The position numbers and the translations under genes are program-made. From Corynebacterium cystitidis (GTDB lineage Bacteria; Actinomycetota; Actinomycetes; Mycobacteriales; Mycobacteriaceae), in contig NZ_LT906473.1 in NCBI RefSeq assembly GCF_900187295.1, forward strand, positions 2,947,568-3,011,567: 64,000 bases of DNA, read 5' to 3'. The notes under the pieces are model-generated. The model saw only the letters and a program-made list of their open reading frames with translations. It did not search any database and was not told where the DNA came from. Of this stretch, positions 25,152 through 33,669 are shown in pieces (positions within the stretch are counted from its first letter, which is position 1; each line of letters starts with the position of its first letter).

Positions 25152-26586
25152 TAGCCCACAGGCCCAGCAGGATCAGACCCGGCCACGGGGTGGGCGGTGC
25201 CGGTGCGTCGGTGTGCTCGATGGTGCCGTCACGGTAGACGATGAGGTTCGGTTCAATGGGGGAACCGGACGGGGAGTCGATGAGTTGGCCGTCGACGGTG
25301 AGCGCACCTGTTTCAATTACGTTCATCGCCTTGGTGGCAGGGTCGACCACGGGGATGCCGTCGGCACGCGCGATGAGCGTGGGCCTGCCGACGAATTCGA
25401 CGAAACCCGTACCGGCTTCCTCTGCGACACCACGTGGCAACTCAACTGCGATGGGGCGCAGCACCCCCAGCTCGGAAGGCGCGTCCGGGGTCTGCAGAAC
25501 TGTCAGAGCGATGGCAGCGATGGCCAGGAGACGGGGCAGAGCACCGGCAGCTGCCACATAGGCAGGTATGGCCAGGATCAGCCACTTTTGGCTATCACGA
25601 AACAGCCCTGCACCCGGAATGGTTTCCACCACCCAGCCCAGCACCCCCGGTGCTAACCAGGCGGTAAGCGCCACGGCAAAACCGGCGGCTGCCAGGAGTA
25701 CCAGGGGCCGCGGGATGCGCCTGAAAGAGGCAAGCAGGACGGCGAATAAAGCCACCCCGGCCAGCGCGAAGCCCTGCTCGCGCGATGCTGGCACCGCCTC
25801 CGCATTCCAGATCCCGCCCAGGCCCATAAGCGCACCAACAGTGCCCACATGCTCCTCAGCGCGCGGCGCAAACACTTCCACCGCCGCGCGTGACGACGTC
25901 CCCGTGCCCGGCTGCAGCAGCCCCGTTACGGCCCACGGTGCGCACACCAACACCGCGGCCACCCACACCTGCCACCTGCGGTGGGTGGCAAGCGCCGTCG
26001 CCACCGCGGCAAGCCCACCAGAAGGTGTCAACGAACATGCCCACACCGCGACGATCAGCCAGCAGGTGCGCCGGGTAAGCCCCAACCACGCCACCAGCGG
26101 CAACAGCCACGCCGCTATTACCAGCGACCAGTGCCCTTGCAGAAGGCGTTCCACAACGAAAGGGTTCGCCACGGCGATTGTGATGGCAGCGGCAGCACTT
26201 GCTGCGCTGCGGGTCCTTGCTGCGCTGCGGGTTCTTGCTGCGCTGCGGACCGGTGAGGGGGGAGCGTCGATAAGCGAAGAAAGCCGAGCAGCGCCAAACG
26301 CGCCGGCAGCGGCCGCCCCAACCATGAGCACACGCACCACCCACGTCGCAGGAAGAACCAGACCCGCGATAGCCAAGACTGCATCTTGGGGCACATTGCG
26401 CCCCGGCAAGCTACCGAGGCCCAGCGAGGCATAGGTGAGAAAAGGATGATCCACCACCACCATGTCGCGCATGGCAAACGCGCCGGTCCCCGCGAACAAC
26501 GCCCACGTCATTGCGCCAATCACAAGTGTTGCCCACGCAGCTACAGCGGTGCGAGCAAGAAAGGCAGTGGTACGCGGTGAGGTCAT
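25072..26586 (-). CDS. Polytopic membrane protein, Rv0226c-like
   Basis: 504 aa, about 11-12 predicted membrane helices, ending in a basic tail (FASSRRVTAQPAAQTARR). No recognised catalytic motif was seen; the topology and neighbourhood (directly after the DUF3068 gene with a 4-base ATGA overlap, before a GT4 gene) fit Rv0226c and a GT-C-like or flippase function in envelope glycan synthesis, which is inference. A RTRSAA repeat near residues 115-130 comes from an 18-bp DNA duplication. Its last 80 bases lie antisense to the end of the GT4 gene. Confidence 0.8.
   Translation of the reverse strand: MTSPRTTAFLARTAVAAWATLVIGAMTWALFAGTGAFAMRDMVVVDHPFLTYASLGLGSLPGRNVPQDAVLAIAGLVLPATWVVRVLMVGAAAAGAFGAARLSSLIDAPPSPVRSAARTRSAARTRSAASAAAAITIAVANPFVVERLLQGHWSLVIAAWLLPLVAWLGLTRRTCWLIVAVWACSLTPSGGLAAVATALATHRRWQVWVAAVLVCAPWAVTGLLQPGTGTSSRAAVEVFAPRAEEHVGTVGALMGLGGIWNAEAVPASREQGFALAGVALFAVLLASFRRIPRPLVLLAAAGFAVALTAWLAPGVLGWVVETIPGAGLFRDSQKWLILAIPAYVAAAGALPRLLAIAAIALTVLQTPDAPSELGVLRPIAVELPRGVAEEAGTGFVEFVGRPTLIARADGIPVVDPATKAMNVIETGALTVDGQLIDSPSGSPIEPNLIVYRDGTIEHTDAPAPPTPWPGLILLGLWATIPLLALGFASSRRVTAQPAAQTARR
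26198..26248. repeat. 18-bp tandem repeat in the polytopic membrane protein
   Basis: CTTGCTGCGCTGCGGGTC at 26198-26215, the same with one base changed at 26216-26233, and a third partial copy to 26248. In frame on the minus strand; encodes TRSAAR-like units in a cytoplasmic loop. Confidence 0.9.
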
Positions 26587-27815
26587 TTACTAATATTTGC
26601 ACTGTGCTTGCGGCGGCGCAGAATCAACCACGCAAGAACCGCAAGCGCCAAGATGGTGGTGACGTTTGCCAACCAGGATACAACCTGAAGCACACGGATC
26701 TGTTTTATCTGCGGGGTGGCCGTCTCGGTTTGGGCTTGCCTGGTTGCCTCATCAAACTCAAAATCCGCGCGGAGTACGGTACGGGCCGGGTTGTTTAAGC
26801 CCTCGTCGCTGATTTCTTGGGCCTGCACATTGTTCTCGGCCAAGAAGATATTTACGGCGACCTTCTGGTTGAGCACGGTGCCGGTTTTCGGTTCAATGAA
26901 GAAGGTCCGCTCGGCGTCATAGTATGGCTGTAAAGCCACCTTTTGGCCCTCGGCATAACCAAACCGCTCCATTTCTGCGGGGGAGAAAAACCGCTGCGCC
27001 GGGCCCTCGGTGACCGCAGCGACCCCCTCCATGGTGGCCTCGTCCAACCCCAGTGCCACCTGGATCTGCGCCGTAGAATCAAGGGCGGCGAAGGCCTCTT
27101 GTTGCTCCAAGCTCAGCACCTCTGGCTGGCCCGCCAGCGCCGCTTTGACGAGGTTGGTGACGGGAATGTCGGTGTGGAACTCGTAGGTGCGTACCCCATT
27201 GACCTCGGTAGGGTTGACATAATCCAGCGGCACGATGTTCCGCACGACCGGGTCCGCGTACTGGTAGGAGCGCCGCTCCGTCTCAAATGGGAAGAAGTAC
27301 CGCAACCCCTCCAACGTGTGGGGAGGTACTTCGACACGGGTATTCAGCGGCCCAATGGTAAACAGCTTCGCCGCCACTGGCTCTCGCACCGGGTACGCTG
27401 AGTCACGATTCAACCGGTGGTGGTCTTCGACCTTGGCATACAGTTCGCCGCCGATCTTGAGGCGTAACAACGAATCAACGTTGGTTTCAAGGAACGTGTC
27501 TGTCGACGACGTGGTGATCACCTGGGTGAGTTCGGCTGGAGCGTGCAGATGAGTGCAGCCGGGCACGCCAAGATCCACGCAGCGTACCGACGGATTATCC
27601 ACCGGGTCTAACTCTGGGTCTAACTCTGGCCGCAAGTTCAGCACCACTGATTCCTCGGACACCAGGCGGACATTAGTCTGTGCACCATGAGGCAGCAGTT
27701 TCATGAAGAAGACCGCGATCGGAGGCACCAAGTTGCCAATAACAATGGCCACTACTGCAACACTTGCGGCAAGGATGATCCCCCGCTTGTTGCGCGCCCG
27801 ATCAAAAACCGCCAT
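26583..27815 (-). CDS. DUF3068 envelope protein (lipomannan/LAM maturation factor)
   Basis: 410 aa with an N-terminal helix (ILAASVAVVAIVIGNLVPP), a large extracytoplasmic domain, and a C-terminal helix followed by a RRRKH tail. This is the DUF3068 layout; the C. glutamicum member at the same locus is reported to be required for lipomannan maturation and lipoarabinomannan synthesis. ATG at 27815 (MAVFDRARNK) is preferred over the 26-residue longer reading, which would run into the divergent acyltransferase gene. Overlaps the next gene by 4 bases. The segment LDPELDP is made by a perfect 12-bp duplication (27604-27627). Confidence 0.87.
   Translation of the reverse strand: MAVFDRARNKRGIILAASVAVVAIVIGNLVPPIAVFFMKLLPHGAQTNVRLVSEESVVLNLRPELDPELDPVDNPSVRCVDLGVPGCTHLHAPAELTQVITTSSTDTFLETNVDSLLRLKIGGELYAKVEDHHRLNRDSAYPVREPVAAKLFTIGPLNTRVEVPPHTLEGLRYFFPFETERRSYQYADPVVRNIVPLDYVNPTEVNGVRTYEFHTDIPVTNLVKAALAGQPEVLSLEQQEAFAALDSTAQIQVALGLDEATMEGVAAVTEGPAQRFFSPAEMERFGYAEGQKVALQPYYDAERTFFIEPKTGTVLNQKVAVNIFLAENNVQAQEISDEGLNNPARTVLRADFEFDEATRQAQTETATPQIKQIRVLQVVSWLANVTTILALAVLAWLILRRRKHSANISK
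27604..27627. repeat. 12-bp tandem duplication in the DUF3068 gene
   Basis: GGGTCTAACTCT occurs twice without mismatch (27604-27615, 27616-27627), giving the repeated ELDP in the extracytoplasmic domain. Confidence 0.9.
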
Positions 27816-27857
27816 CGAACAACCAGACCTTTCCACTAAGCTTATCGGGGAATCATT

Positions 27858-29030
27858 ATGACAGGTGCCGAGAAGTATTCTACGAGCCACCACCTTCCAG
27901 AGCTCTCAGGCTTGCGGGCAGTGGCCGCCTTAGGCATCGTCGTTACGCACGTGGCCTTCCAAACCGGCACGGAATCGGCCCTGTTGTCCCGCTTCGACTA
28001 CTTCGTTTCCGTTTTCTTCGCGCTGTCCGCCTTCCTCTTGGCGCGCCGGTGGCGGCCGCAGGGGTATTACGCTAAGCGTATCGCCCGCATCGCCCCGGCA
28101 TACCTCGTTTGTGTGACCATCGTGTTATTAGCGCTGCCACAGCTGTCAGGAGTGTCCTGGGGCCAGGCCGTGGCCAACCTGCTTATGGTGCAAATCTATG
28201 TGCCAGACGGGTTGATCGCGGGGCTGACCCAGCTGTGGTCGCTGTGCGTCGAGGTTGCCTTTTACCTGGTACTTCCGGCGTACATGGCCTTGGGGCGACG
28301 CGGGCGTGTGGTGGCGTTGGTCGTCGGCACGTGCCTGGCCCTGCTGTGGCCGTGGCTGCCGTTCGTGCACGACTCGATCGACGCCTGGGGTGTGAACTTG
28401 CAGATCTGGCCGATTTCGTACGTCCCGTGGTTTGCGGTGGGGTTGGTGTGCGCGGAAGTAGAGCCGCGCTTAACGACGAACACCCGGCGGCTGAGACACC
28501 TGCAGCGTCTGTTGCGCCCGCGGTGGCTGTACTGGCTGGTGGCGTTAGCGGTGGCGTGGTTCGCAGGACTTGAGGCGGTGGGGCCGCTGGGGTTGGAGCA
28601 CCCGAGCCCTGCTCAGTTCAATGTGCGCGTGCTGTTGGGCACGGTGTTCTGCGCGTTGGTGTTGGTTCCCTATGCGTTGGCGCCAGCTACTGGTTCGGGC
28701 CCGGGCGTGCTGGCAAGCCCGATGATGCAGGCTTTAGGCCGCTGGTCCTATTCCATTTTCCTCTGGCACGTTGCGGTTTTGTCCGTGGTTTTTTCGCTGC
28801 TTGGCGTGCCAATGTTTTCCGGTGGTTTCTTCGACTTCTTCATTGTGCTGGCAGCCACCGTGGCCATCAGTATCGCCGTGTCCTACATCTCTTATGAGCT
28901 TGTGGAGAAGCCAGGATCGAAGGTGGTACAGCACGTGCTAGGCTCCGGGGCGCAGGTGCCACCAGGGCAACCAGAGCAACAGCGCCAGCTACGGCCACAG
29001 GCACCGAATCTCCCGCGTAGCCAGCAGTAG
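27858..29030 (+). CDS. tmaT: Acyltransferase-3 family membrane protein, TmaT-like
   Basis: 390-aa acyltransferase-3 protein with about ten helices. The N-terminal signature LRAVAALGIVVTHVAF carries the family's catalytic histidine and upstream arginine; SVFFALSAFLLARRW and SIFLWHVAVL are also typical. Its position beside the DUF3068 and aftD genes matches corynebacterial TmaT, which acetylates trehalose corynomycolate before MmpL-mediated export, and Rv0228. ATG preceded by GGGGA. Family core ends near YELVEKP; the last ~45 residues are a Gln/Pro-rich tail that overlaps the end of aftD on the other strand by 164 bases. Specific substrate inferred from synteny. Confidence 0.85.
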   Translation: MTGAEKYSTSHHLPELSGLRAVAALGIVVTHVAFQTGTESALLSRFDYFVSVFFALSAFLLARRWRPQGYYAKRIARIAPAYLVCVTIVLLALPQLSGVSWGQAVANLLMVQIYVPDGLIAGLTQLWSLCVEVAFYLVLPAYMALGRRGRVVALVVGTCLALLWPWLPFVHDSIDAWGVNLQIWPISYVPWFAVGLVCAEVEPRLTTNTRRLRHLQRLLRPRWLYWLVALAVAWFAGLEAVGPLGLEHPSPAQFNVRVLLGTVFCALVLVPYALAPATGSGPGVLASPMMQALGRWSYSIFLWHVAVLSVVFSLLGVPMFSGGFFDFFIVLAATVAISIAVSYISYELVEKPGSKVVQHVLGSGAQVPPGQPEQQRQLRPQAPNLPRSQQ

Positions 29031-32013
29031 GCCACGGTGCGCGGGCTAACCACAGCCCCATCATCGCTACTGCACCACCGGAGAGTACCCAGCGAGGAAT
29101 CACAGTCCAACGAGCAACCATCACGGCCACAGCTGCACCGATCGCGCCGGGAATACCGCCAACAAGAACGGCGGTGGCAAGAGGAAGAAGGACGATCCCC
29201 CAAGACTTATGTCCCTGAGGGCACGGCGATGACGAGGCGGAATCAGGTGTGCATGCTGAGATAACACCGCTGCGAGGATGACGGGCAGCTACCCAGACGC
29301 GCCAGATGCACCACAAAAGGGTCAATGCGCCAAGAGTGCCACCGGCGACCAAACTGAAACGGTAGGCAGGCTGCCCAGCAAAACTGAAGGTCACCTCACC
29401 TGATACCCCGGCGGGCACGACAAAGGAGGTCATTCCGGCGTCGATACGCTGCGGCAACAACTCGTAGCCACCGACGTGGGCGCGCAGGCCCTCGTTGAAA
29501 CTGCGGCTGGTAAGGATCCGTTGCGGAACTGCTGAACCGTCGGGCCCAGTCACTGTGCTGGCGGTGCCGTTGAACGGTTCCCACGCGGCGGTAGGCGCTT
29601 CGCGCCCTGCGGACCCACGCTCCAAGGTGAGCACTTCTTCGCGGGACTCAAGCACATGGAATCCGGCCTCAAGCTCTACGGGGCCGGCTTCATAGTCCTC
29701 ACCATCGATGGTGGCAGGCCCGCTGAGCTGCCACGTGTCCGCCTGCCCGGTGGTGAATCCGCGCTGCAGAGTAGAAGTGGCAGGCATGAGGCGCTGAAAC
29801 ATGAACACCTGGGCATTCGGTGAGGTATCCGGCACGGTCACCAGGCGTTGCACTCCGGTGTCGAGCTCGGCGATGCCCACCGGTTCGGTCAATTCCACCC
29901 GCACCGTGTCCCCCGGTACGCGCACGGTACGCGGCGAGTAACCAGACAGGGAAATCTCGCGGTCATAGTCCCCACTGATCACGCGCACCGTGGTGGTTGC
30001 GGTGGCAGTGATGGTCACTTCACCATCAGTCACTGTCGATTCGATCCAGCCGATGTCGCCTGGCTGTGGCCACCACGAAGTACGGGTAGTGCCATCAAAG
30101 GCGGCGGTCAAAGACTGAGAAGCATTCGCCCCGCCAAAACTGGACGCGTCTGCTGCCGACGACGACGCCCGCGCACTACCACCGGTCTCTGCCACCCCAA
30201 CCCGTGCGCCCTTCGACCAATAATCCGGCACACGGTTGTAAATATCGTCACCTTCTTCCAGGTCGCGCAGGTGAGCTGACACGGCCGAGTCAAGAGTTCC
30301 GTAGTTGCGCACAGCTAACGCGGGAGTATCAGTAACAATGTGCGCGTCCGTGCCAACAAGCGTGCGTGGGGCGTACCCATAAAGCGCGTTGAGCAGCGCC
30401 AACGATTCCCCACCCCCAGCCACCCGCACCGGCTCGCCAGAGGAGACCATCATGTCGCGGCTCGGCTCCACCAAATACACGTCGATCTCCCCGAAACTTC
30501 TCGGGGTGCCGGGCAGCTCAAGGTCGGTTTCAGAACCCTCCAAATCGTGGCGCACCAACACCGCCCCAATCCCAAAGGAGCGCAGCGCTTCGTCGGCACG
30601 CTCCGGATCCTGCTCGATGGTGGCAAGCAGGCCGTCGAGCCCGCGGATCGCTTCCGGATCCACCAACGGGATCGCATCACGCACCGCAAACGGAGTGTCC
30701 GACAGGGCCTGGATCGGCTCGTCGCGTGTCCAACCCCAATCCTGCCTGGCAAACGATGCCGCCGGCAGCACCAGTGTGCGCGTATTCGGGGCATGCTTAT
30801 CGACGAACGCGGCCGCCTCATACCAATACTCGGGCACCTCCTCCCACGTGCCCTGGTGGGCGAGCCGGCCCGACCATGCTGGTGCCGTGGCAGCCAAAAC
30901 AATCAGCCCCACAGCAGTCACCGCCGGACCCTTCACACGGAGGTAACGCACGTGGGACAACACATATCCCACGCCAAGCACCAGAGGAAGACGCACCAGC
31001 GGGTCCAATTTGTGTACGTTGCGGAAAGGAGCCAGGGGGTCGTCGAGAAGCGACAGCCACCACGTACCCAGCGGGCCCTGGCCCAACCCAAGCAGGAGCA
31101 CACCAAGGGCCAGCAGTGTAACCAAGTAGCCGCGCCACGGCATGGAACGCGCAGCCAGCCCCGCCATACCCACGGCGGCGACAGCGGCGGTGGCCAGCAC
31201 AAACACAGGCTCAGCAACCAGCAAATAACCGGCGGTACGCTCCGTATCCACAAACGGTGCCCAGCTGGTAGTGCCACGGAGAATCTCGGCGAAGTTCAAC
31301 CAATACGTGGTAGTCGCAGAAGACTCAATATAGTCCGTAAACGGCGGCGAATAACGCCCCAGCACAAGCAGCGGTCCAATCCACCACGCGGACACCGCAG
31401 CACACCCAGCCAACCACAACGCCAGCGTCTTCCACTGGCGGCGGTAGACCAAAAAAAGACCTGCCGGGATACACGCCAGCACAGTAGCAGTGGCGTTGAC
31501 CGCGCCCATGAAGGCCACCGGGATCGTGCCGGCGCAGGCACGGGAGCCCTCGCAAGCTCGGGCACGAAGGAAAGGGAGGAGAGTCCAGGGCACCAGGGCC
31601 ACCGGCCACGCCTCCGAGGAAATAGCTGTCAAGGTAGTGAGCACCCGCGGGCTTAACGCATAGAGCACGGCAGGGGTAATCGTCGATACGCGACCCTGAA
31701 AACCCAACCTCCGTGCAAGAATGAGCGTGCCGGAATATGCCACCCCCATCACCACCGCCCACCACAGGCGTTGTGCCACCCAGTCTGGAAGGGGCTCGGT
31801 GAGCACGAAAAACAGGCCCTGGGGGAAAAGATAACCGGAGGCCTGATTCTGGATCTGGCCCAGCGTGAACTCGTCAGTATAAGCACTGGTAGCCCGCGCT
31901 AAAAAGCCCGCAGGGTCAAGAGAAAGGTCAAGTTTGGTGTCAGCGGCGGTGCGGCCGGGGTCCTGGAGGAAAGCCAGCAGGGTCAGAACAATCCAACCCA
32001 CAACGTGCGCCAT
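28867..32013 (-). CDS. aftD: Alpha-(1->3)-arabinofuranosyltransferase AftD-like (DUF3367)
   Basis: About 1048-aa GT-C arabinosyltransferase. N-terminal polytopic part begins with DPGRTAADTKLDLSLDPAGFL, the aspartate-bearing first loop typical of AftD, and continues with TDEFTLGQIQNQASGYLFPQG; the long extracytoplasmic C-terminal half includes carbohydrate-binding-like segments and ends with three or four helices. It adds alpha-1,3 arabinofuranose to arabinogalactan/LAM. Start ATG 32013 is chosen over the longer reading because it follows the DUF2613 stop by 16 bases with GGGGG upstream and opens on the conserved first helix. Synteny with Rv0236c-Rv0236A-Rv0237 is complete. Shorter than the ~1400-aa mycobacterial enzyme. 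Its 3' end overlaps tmaT. Confidence 0.9.
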   Translation of the reverse strand: MAHVVGWIVLTLLAFLQDPGRTAADTKLDLSLDPAGFLARATSAYTDEFTLGQIQNQASGYLFPQGLFFVLTEPLPDWVAQRLWWAVVMGVAYSGTLILARRLGFQGRVSTITPAVLYALSPRVLTTLTAISSEAWPVALVPWTLLPFLRARACEGSRACAGTIPVAFMGAVNATATVLACIPAGLFLVYRRQWKTLALWLAGCAAVSAWWIGPLLVLGRYSPPFTDYIESSATTTYWLNFAEILRGTTSWAPFVDTERTAGYLLVAEPVFVLATAAVAAVGMAGLAARSMPWRGYLVTLLALGVLLLGLGQGPLGTWWLSLLDDPLAPFRNVHKLDPLVRLPLVLGVGYVLSHVRYLRVKGPAVTAVGLIVLAATAPAWSGRLAHQGTWEEVPEYWYEAAAFVDKHAPNTRTLVLPAASFARQDWGWTRDEPIQALSDTPFAVRDAIPLVDPEAIRGLDGLLATIEQDPERADEALRSFGIGAVLVRHDLEGSETDLELPGTPRSFGEIDVYLVEPSRDMMVSSGEPVRVAGGGESLALLNALYGYAPRTLVGTDAHIVTDTPALAVRNYGTLDSAVSAHLRDLEEGDDIYNRVPDYWSKGARVGVAETGGSARASSSAADASSFGGANASQSLTAAFDGTTRTSWWPQPGDIGWIESTVTDGEVTITATATTTVRVISGDYDREISLSGYSPRTVRVPGDTVRVELTEPVGIAELDTGVQRLVTVPDTSPNAQVFMFQRLMPATSTLQRGFTTGQADTWQLSGPATIDGEDYEAGPVELEAGFHVLESREEVLTLERGSAGREAPTAAWEPFNGTASTVTGPDGSAVPQRILTSRSFNEGLRAHVGGYELLPQRIDAGMTSFVVPAGVSGEVTFSFAGQPAYRFSLVAGGTLGALTLLWCIWRVWVAARHPRSGVISACTPDSASSSPCPQGHKSWGIVLLPLATAVLVGGIPGAIGAAVAVMVARWTVIPRWVLSGGAVAMMGLWLARAPWPTAGYAGDSVPVAVAGAVALVALVAPAPRSLARAVPPSILASPQAHKRCRTRRY

Positions 32014-32029
32014 CGGCACCCCCGTGGCT

Positions 32030-32227
32030 CTACGAGCGGGAACCGTACTCCGGCCCGCCCAGAACAGCCTGGTCAGCCGGCACAGCATTGCCCTGTGGCA
32101 CAGTGGACTGTCCCGAGAAACTTGCAATCCCCAGCACCCCTACCACTCCTAAAGCAATGCCGACAACAGTGCTAGCAATCACAGGGCCAGCAGTACGGCG
32201 CGGTAAAGAGGAGGAAGAAGTGCTCAT
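32030..32227 (-). CDS. DUF2613 small secreted/membrane protein (Rv0236A-like)
   Basis: 65 aa: basic start, one helix (GPVIASTVVGIALGVVGVLGIASF), then a short outside tail. DUF2613 proteins sit directly upstream of aftD in mycobacteria (Rv0236A), as here, and probably assist or stabilise it; no catalytic residues. TAAGGT ends 7 bases before the ATG, so the transcript is likely leaderless and also carries aftD. Confidence 0.85.
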   Translation of the reverse strand: MSTSSSSLPRRTAGPVIASTVVGIALGVVGVLGIASFSGQSTVPQGNAVPADQAVLGGPEYGSRS

Positions 32228-32299
32228 GCACCATACCTTAACAGGTGTTGAGCCCCCGCCATAGATATTCTTCTTACGAGATGTGATGAAGAAGACTTG

Positions 32300-32356
32300 C
32301 TCCTACTAGGCTCCTACTAGGCTAGGTGCGTTAGTGAAACAGCGTCAGTGAAACAG
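32300..32356. repeat. Two adjacent short duplications before lpqI
   Basis: CTCCTACTAGG is present twice in tandem (32300-32310, 32311-32321) and AGTGAAACAG twice 14 bases apart (32333-32342, 32347-32356), in the spacer between DUF2613 and lpqI promoters. Confidence 0.85.
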
Positions 32357-32399
32357 TTCTGGGCCCGCAATGGGAACCCGCGAAGGAAAGGAGTCAGCC

Positions 32400-33602
32400 G
32401 TGCAGAAACGCTCGAAAGTAGCGCTTGGTGCCACCGCTTGGCTCCTCGCTGGCCTCGCTTCCTGCAGCTCTGACACCCCGCCCCCGGTAGAGAGCACCAG
32501 TAGTTCGGCGCCGGTGGCGTCGTCAAGCGCGCATGTGACGACGCCCAGCGCAACGCCTACACCCAGCCCAACACAACCCCCGCCGCCGGATCCGCGCGAG
32601 CAAGTGCCGCAGGACCTGCACGCCAAAGCAGCCAGCCTCATGGTGGTGGGCATCACCGATTTTGATTCAGCGTTACACGCGCTGAACCTGGGCGTGGGTG
32701 GCCTCATTATCCCGAGCTGGGCAGATCCCGCTATCTTCACCCAACAAGGGCGCGATATCCACGCGCTGCGCGAGATCGTCGGGCGCCCGTTCACCGTGGC
32801 CATCGACTTTGAAGGTGGGCGCGTGCAACGCCACACCAGCGTGTTTGGCGAATTCCCGGCGCCGCGCGCCATGGCGCAGCAGACCCCGGCAGAGGTGCGC
32901 GCCATGGCCTTCGACATCGGCACCCGCCTGCGTTCCCACGGTGTGACCGTGGATTATGCCCCGCTTCTCGACGTCGACATCGCCGGGCTTGACGTGGTAG
33001 GCGACCGCTCGTTCTCCCATGACCCGCAGATCGCCGCCGACTATGGCATTGCGTTTGCCCATGGGCTCATCGACGCAGGCGTGACCCCAACGTTTAAGCA
33101 CTTTCCGGGCCACGGCCAAGCCAGTGCAGACACCCACCTCGACAGTGCGGTAACCCCGCACCTAGACGAGCTGAAGCAGGTGGACCTCAAGCCGTACACG
33201 CAGGCGATCCCGGCGGCCCCGCAGGCCAGCGTGATGGTGGGGCACATGATCGTGCCGGGGTTGGGTGACGGGCGGCACACACCGTCCACAATTAATCCGG
33301 CGGCCTACGAACTGCTGCGCACAGGTAATTACCCTGGTGGGGTGCCCTTTACCGGGGTGGCGGTGACCGATGACTTGTCCGGCATGCAGGCAATCGCCTC
33401 GCGCATGGGGACGGCTGAGGCAGTGGTGGCCGCCATCGGCGCAGGCGCAGACCAAGCACTGTGGTCCTCAGGAGCAAAGATTGAGGAATCAATCGGGGCG
33501 GTAGTGCATGCCGTAGAGACCGGGGCAATACCCATGTCGCGTATCGACGAGGCGGCCGTGCGCGTGCAGCAACAGTACATTGACACAGGGCTTGTAGGTT
33601 GA
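32400..33602 (+). CDS. lpqI: Lipoprotein beta-N-acetylglucosaminidase (LpqI/NagZ, GH3)
   Basis: 400-aa GH3 glycosidase that releases GlcNAc from peptidoglycan fragments for cell-wall recycling. Start GTG at 32400 has GGAAAGGAG 7 bases upstream and opens the lipoprotein signal with lipobox LASC. After a Ser/Thr/Pro linker the NagZ motif FKHFPGHGQASADTH contains the catalytic His-Asp pair, and AVTDDLSGMQAI holds the nucleophile aspartate. Adjacent to aftD/DUF2613 exactly as Rv0237. A longer ATG reading (32370) lacks a signal-peptide start and is rejected. Confidence 0.93.
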   Translation: MQKRSKVALGATAWLLAGLASCSSDTPPPVESTSSSAPVASSSAHVTTPSATPTPSPTQPPPPDPREQVPQDLHAKAASLMVVGITDFDSALHALNLGVGGLIIPSWADPAIFTQQGRDIHALREIVGRPFTVAIDFEGGRVQRHTSVFGEFPAPRAMAQQTPAEVRAMAFDIGTRLRSHGVTVDYAPLLDVDIAGLDVVGDRSFSHDPQIAADYGIAFAHGLIDAGVTPTFKHFPGHGQASADTHLDSAVTPHLDELKQVDLKPYTQAIPAAPQASVMVGHMIVPGLGDGRHTPSTINPAAYELLRTGNYPGGVPFTGVAVTDDLSGMQAIASRMGTAEAVVAAIGAGADQALWSSGAKIEESIGAVVHAVETGAIPMSRIDEAAVRVQQQYIDTGLVG

Positions 33603-33669
33603 GAATAAATGTCAAATGAAAGTGCGCCCGGCTAGCAACTTGGCATGTCAGGGGGATACCCTAGTAGTT

